Assembly (NCBI RefSeq): GCF_015352975.1
Contig: NZ_JACYIZ010000001.1
Coordinates: forward strand, 434,001-498,000
Source: Aestuariimicrobium ganziense
Lineage (GTDB): Bacteria; Actinomycetota; Actinomycetes; Propionibacteriales; Propionibacteriaceae
Direction: 5' to 3'
Length of the DNA stretch: 64,000 bases
The notes beneath the pieces are model-generated. The model saw nothing but the letters and a program-made list of their open reading frames with translations. It searched no databases and was not told the DNA's origin. A program made the position numbers and the translations under genes. Position 1 is the stretch's first letter, and each line of letters opens with the position of its first letter. Of this stretch, positions 62,317 to 64,000 are shown piece after piece.

Positions 62317-63422
62317 CGTGCACCTCCACGCAGTGTGCGGCTGTAGCGGACGTCACCCTCGACCATCTCGCGCATGTCTTCGGCGCCGTTGCGGAACATC
62401 AGCGTGCGCTCGATGCCCATGCCGAAGGCGAAGCCGGAGTAGACGTCGGCGTCGATGCCGACCGCGGCCAGCACCCGCGGGTTGACCACACCGCAGCCGC
62501 CCCACTCGATCCAGCCCTCGGACCTGCAGGTGCGGCACGGCCGGTCGGGGTTGCCGACCGACTCGCCGCGGCAGACGAAGCACTCCAGGTCCATCTCGGC
62601 GCTGGGCTCGGTGAACGGGAAGTAGTGCGGACGAAGCCGGGTGCGCACGTCACCGAACAGTTCACGGGCGAAGTGGTCGAGGGTGCCCTTCAGGTGGGCC
62701 ATGGTGATGCCCTTGTCGACGCACAGCCCCTCGATCTGGTGGAAGACCGGCAGGTGGGTCGGATCGTACTCGTCGGCGCGGTAGGTGCGACCGGGGCAGA
62801 CCACGTAGACCGGCAGGTCGCGGTTGAGCAGCGCGCGGATCTGCACCGGTGAGGTGTGGGTGCGCATCACCAGGCCGTGGTCGATCGGGTCGACGAACAG
62901 GGTGTCGGTGGTGCCGCGCGAGGGATGGTCGGGCCCGATGTTGAGGGCGTCGAAGTTCAGCCACTCCCCCTCGAGCTCGGGGCCCTCGGCGACCTCCCAG
63001 CCCATCGCGGTGAAGACGTCGTTGAGCTGGTCGATCAGGGCGGTGACCGGGTGCACCGCACCCTGGGGGTGCAGTTCGACCGGCAGTGTCATGTCGAGGC
63101 GTTCGGCACGCAACGTGGCCTCGAGTTCGGCGGCGGTGACCTCGGCCTCGCGCTCGCGGAACACCTCGGTGATCCGGCCGCGGGCCTGGCCGATGCGCTG
63201 GCCGGCGACCCGGCGGGCCTCGGGCGGCAGCGCACCGATCTCACGGTTGGCCAGGGCGATCGGCGAGCGGTCGCCGAGGTGGTCGAGGCGGGCCTGCTTG
63301 AGGCCGGCGATGCTGTCGGCCGCACGGATGGCGGTGACGGCCTGGTCGACCATCTCGGCGATCGCGGCCTCGTCGAGGGCAGCGACCTGCACAGGGTCGT
63401 AATTGGTGTTGGGCCCACTCAT
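62313..63422 (-). CDS. pheS: Phenylalanyl-tRNA synthetase alpha subunit
   Basis: 369 residues. An N-terminal coiled coil, then the class II catalytic domain with motif 2 VFHQIEGLCVDKG and motif 3 GFAFGMGIERTLM. A four-Cys insert (CFVCRGESVG, PCRTCRSEG) typical of actinobacterial PheS probably binds zinc. GAGAGGA lies about 11 nt before ATG 63422. Confidence 0.96.
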   Translation of the reverse strand: MSGPNTNYDPVQVAALDEAAIAEMVDQAVTAIRAADSIAGLKQARLDHLGDRSPIALANREIGALPPEARRVAGQRIGQARGRITEVFREREAEVTAAELEATLRAERLDMTLPVELHPQGAVHPVTALIDQLNDVFTAMGWEVAEGPELEGEWLNFDALNIGPDHPSRGTTDTLFVDPIDHGLVMRTHTSPVQIRALLNRDLPVYVVCPGRTYRADEYDPTHLPVFHQIEGLCVDKGITMAHLKGTLDHFARELFGDVRTRLRPHYFPFTEPSAEMDLECFVCRGESVGNPDRPCRTCRSEGWIEWGGCGVVNPRVLAAVGIDADVYSGFAFGMGIERTLMFRNGAEDMREMVEGDVRYSRTLRGGAR

Positions 63423-63465
63423 GGGTGGTGGTTCCTCTCGGTTCCAGATGGGGGGACGACGTGCT

Positions 63466-63560
63466 GGTCGGTGCTCCCCCGACCGGTCACCTCAGGAATC
63501 AGGACGCGACGCGTCGTCCCCCGAGGCCTGCCGGCCGGGGGCACTGAAATCGCCGTCCAC
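63466..63560 (-). promoter_or_regulatory. pheST leader with two hairpins
   Basis: About 200 nt separate pheS from the divergent gene. On the minus strand there is a GC hairpin with CCCCCG/GGGGG arms around AGGCC/GGCC (63518-63542), and a perfect GGTCGG/CCGACC hairpin at 63466-63484 close to the start. TACAGT near 63575 may be the -10 box. There is no T-box motif and no Phe-rich leader peptide. Confidence 0.35.
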
Positions 63561-63623
63561 ACACGCTGGCGACTGTATCAGCCCCTGCGGGGATGGCCTC
63601 ACTGGCTCTGAGAGGCTGGACCC

Positions 63624-64000
63624 ATGGATCGAGTCGCCCACGCCGTCACCGCTGCGCTGGCCTGGCTCGGTGTGGTGGCGACCGTGGTCATCTCGACGGT
63701 CGACGGGTATGCCCGGGTGGCGATAGAGCCCGGGTTGTACGGCAACTCCGCGCCGGGCTGGTCGGGGGCGATGGTGCGCCTGCTCGATTCGCTGAGCTAC
63801 TTCACGATCTGGTCGAACATCGTGGTGGCGGTCTCGACCACGTCGTTGGCCCTGCAGCCGAACGGTGTCACGCCCTGGCGCCGGGCACTGCGGTTGTCGG
63901 GGCTGCTGATGATCACCATCACCGCGATCGTCTACTGGGTGCTGCTGTCGCCGTATGTCGAGGTGAGCGGTTGGGGGCACCTGACCAACCCGTTGACCCA
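63624..64000 (+). CDS. Pr6Pr-type membrane protein, partial
   Basis: The first 125 residues of a membrane protein that runs off the window, starting at ATG 63624. Two hydrophobic helices (about 5-25 and 50-75) and a third (90-112) are visible. The segment LLDSLSYFTIWSNIVVAVS matches the conserved F-T-x-x-S-N helix of Pr6Pr family proteins (six predicted helices). The function is unknown. Confidence 0.65.
   Translation, partial: MDRVAHAVTAALAWLGVVATVVISTVDGYARVAIEPGLYGNSAPGWSGAMVRLLDSLSYFTIWSNIVVAVSTTSLALQPNGVTPWRRALRLSGLLMITITAIVYWVLLSPYVEVSGWGHLTNPLT

Noticed and set aside
63423..63623. T-box riboswitch for pheST
   Set aside because: No T-box consensus or specifier loop is visible, and hairpins near the start are short; only a plain leader is supported.

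Overview
The window is high-GC actinobacterial chromosome, almost entirely housekeeping. Four lines of evidence point to an actinobacterium: the PafA / PafB-PafC / TatA-TatC / HelY block, ScpA-ScpB next to a ParA and XerD, the LeuB-IlvBNC and Arg gene orders, and a 16S rRNA with typical actinobacterial features. The 16S, read by eye, looks closest to Propionibacteriales (Propionibacteriaceae-like). That is an impression, not a database result. Many starts are GTG, most genes in operons overlap by 4 nt (ATGA or GTGA), and several lone genes carry a TAnnnT box 6-7 nt before ATG with no Shine-Dalgarno, which suggests leaderless mRNAs.

Layout. 1-3.2 kb is the only worn stretch: the tail of a VOC-family gene, a broken DUF222/HNH endonuclease gene, an APH-type phosphotransferase, a short unrecognised ORF, a truncated ROK regulator and a GNAT acetyltransferase. 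3.2-11.2 kb holds leuB, an alpha/beta hydrolase, an NfeD-flotillin pair and an ilvB-ilvN-ilvC operon with a probable leader-peptide attenuator. 11.2-19.4 kb holds a small two-TM membrane protein, a hisH-hisF-dehydrogenase-HIT operon, a deacetylase lipoprotein, a TldD/TldE pair and a lipoprotein gene with a 3' frameshift. 19.4-30.1 kb is the conserved helY-dagK-tatC-tatA-pafC-pafB / FKBP / pafA block with gluQ inserted. 30.1-46.2 kb follows the order known from Mycobacterium tuberculosis Rv1691-Rv1711 (rluB, scpB, scpA, parA, xerD, NUDIX, pyrG, recN, nadK, tlyA, HAD-IIA, TPR protein), with a ligC-like ligase and a bioYMN biotin transporter inserted. 46.2-52.1 kb is a complete rRNA operon (16S-23S-5S, minus strand) with tandem promoters, boxA-like elements, a 23S processing stem and a strong terminator. 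52.1-63.6 kb is tyrS-argH-argR-argD-argB-argJ-argC followed by pheT-pheS, all minus strand. The window ends inside a Pr6Pr-type membrane protein gene.

How the parts work together. The arg genes would make the arginine precursors under ArgR, with two palindromic boxes over the argC start. argF and argG are not in the cluster. ilvBNC and leuB feed branched-chain amino acid synthesis. hisH-hisF supply the IGP synthase step. bioYMN imports biotin. PafBC and RecN point to the DNA-damage response, and PafA to pupylation, although pup, dop, mpa and the proteasome genes are not here.

I found no convincing undescribed defence or mobile system. The best leads are regulatory and structural: the ilv leader, the ArgR operator, the 16-bp tandem repeat after pheT, the orphan pafA, and the Arg/Asp repeat head of the TPR protein.
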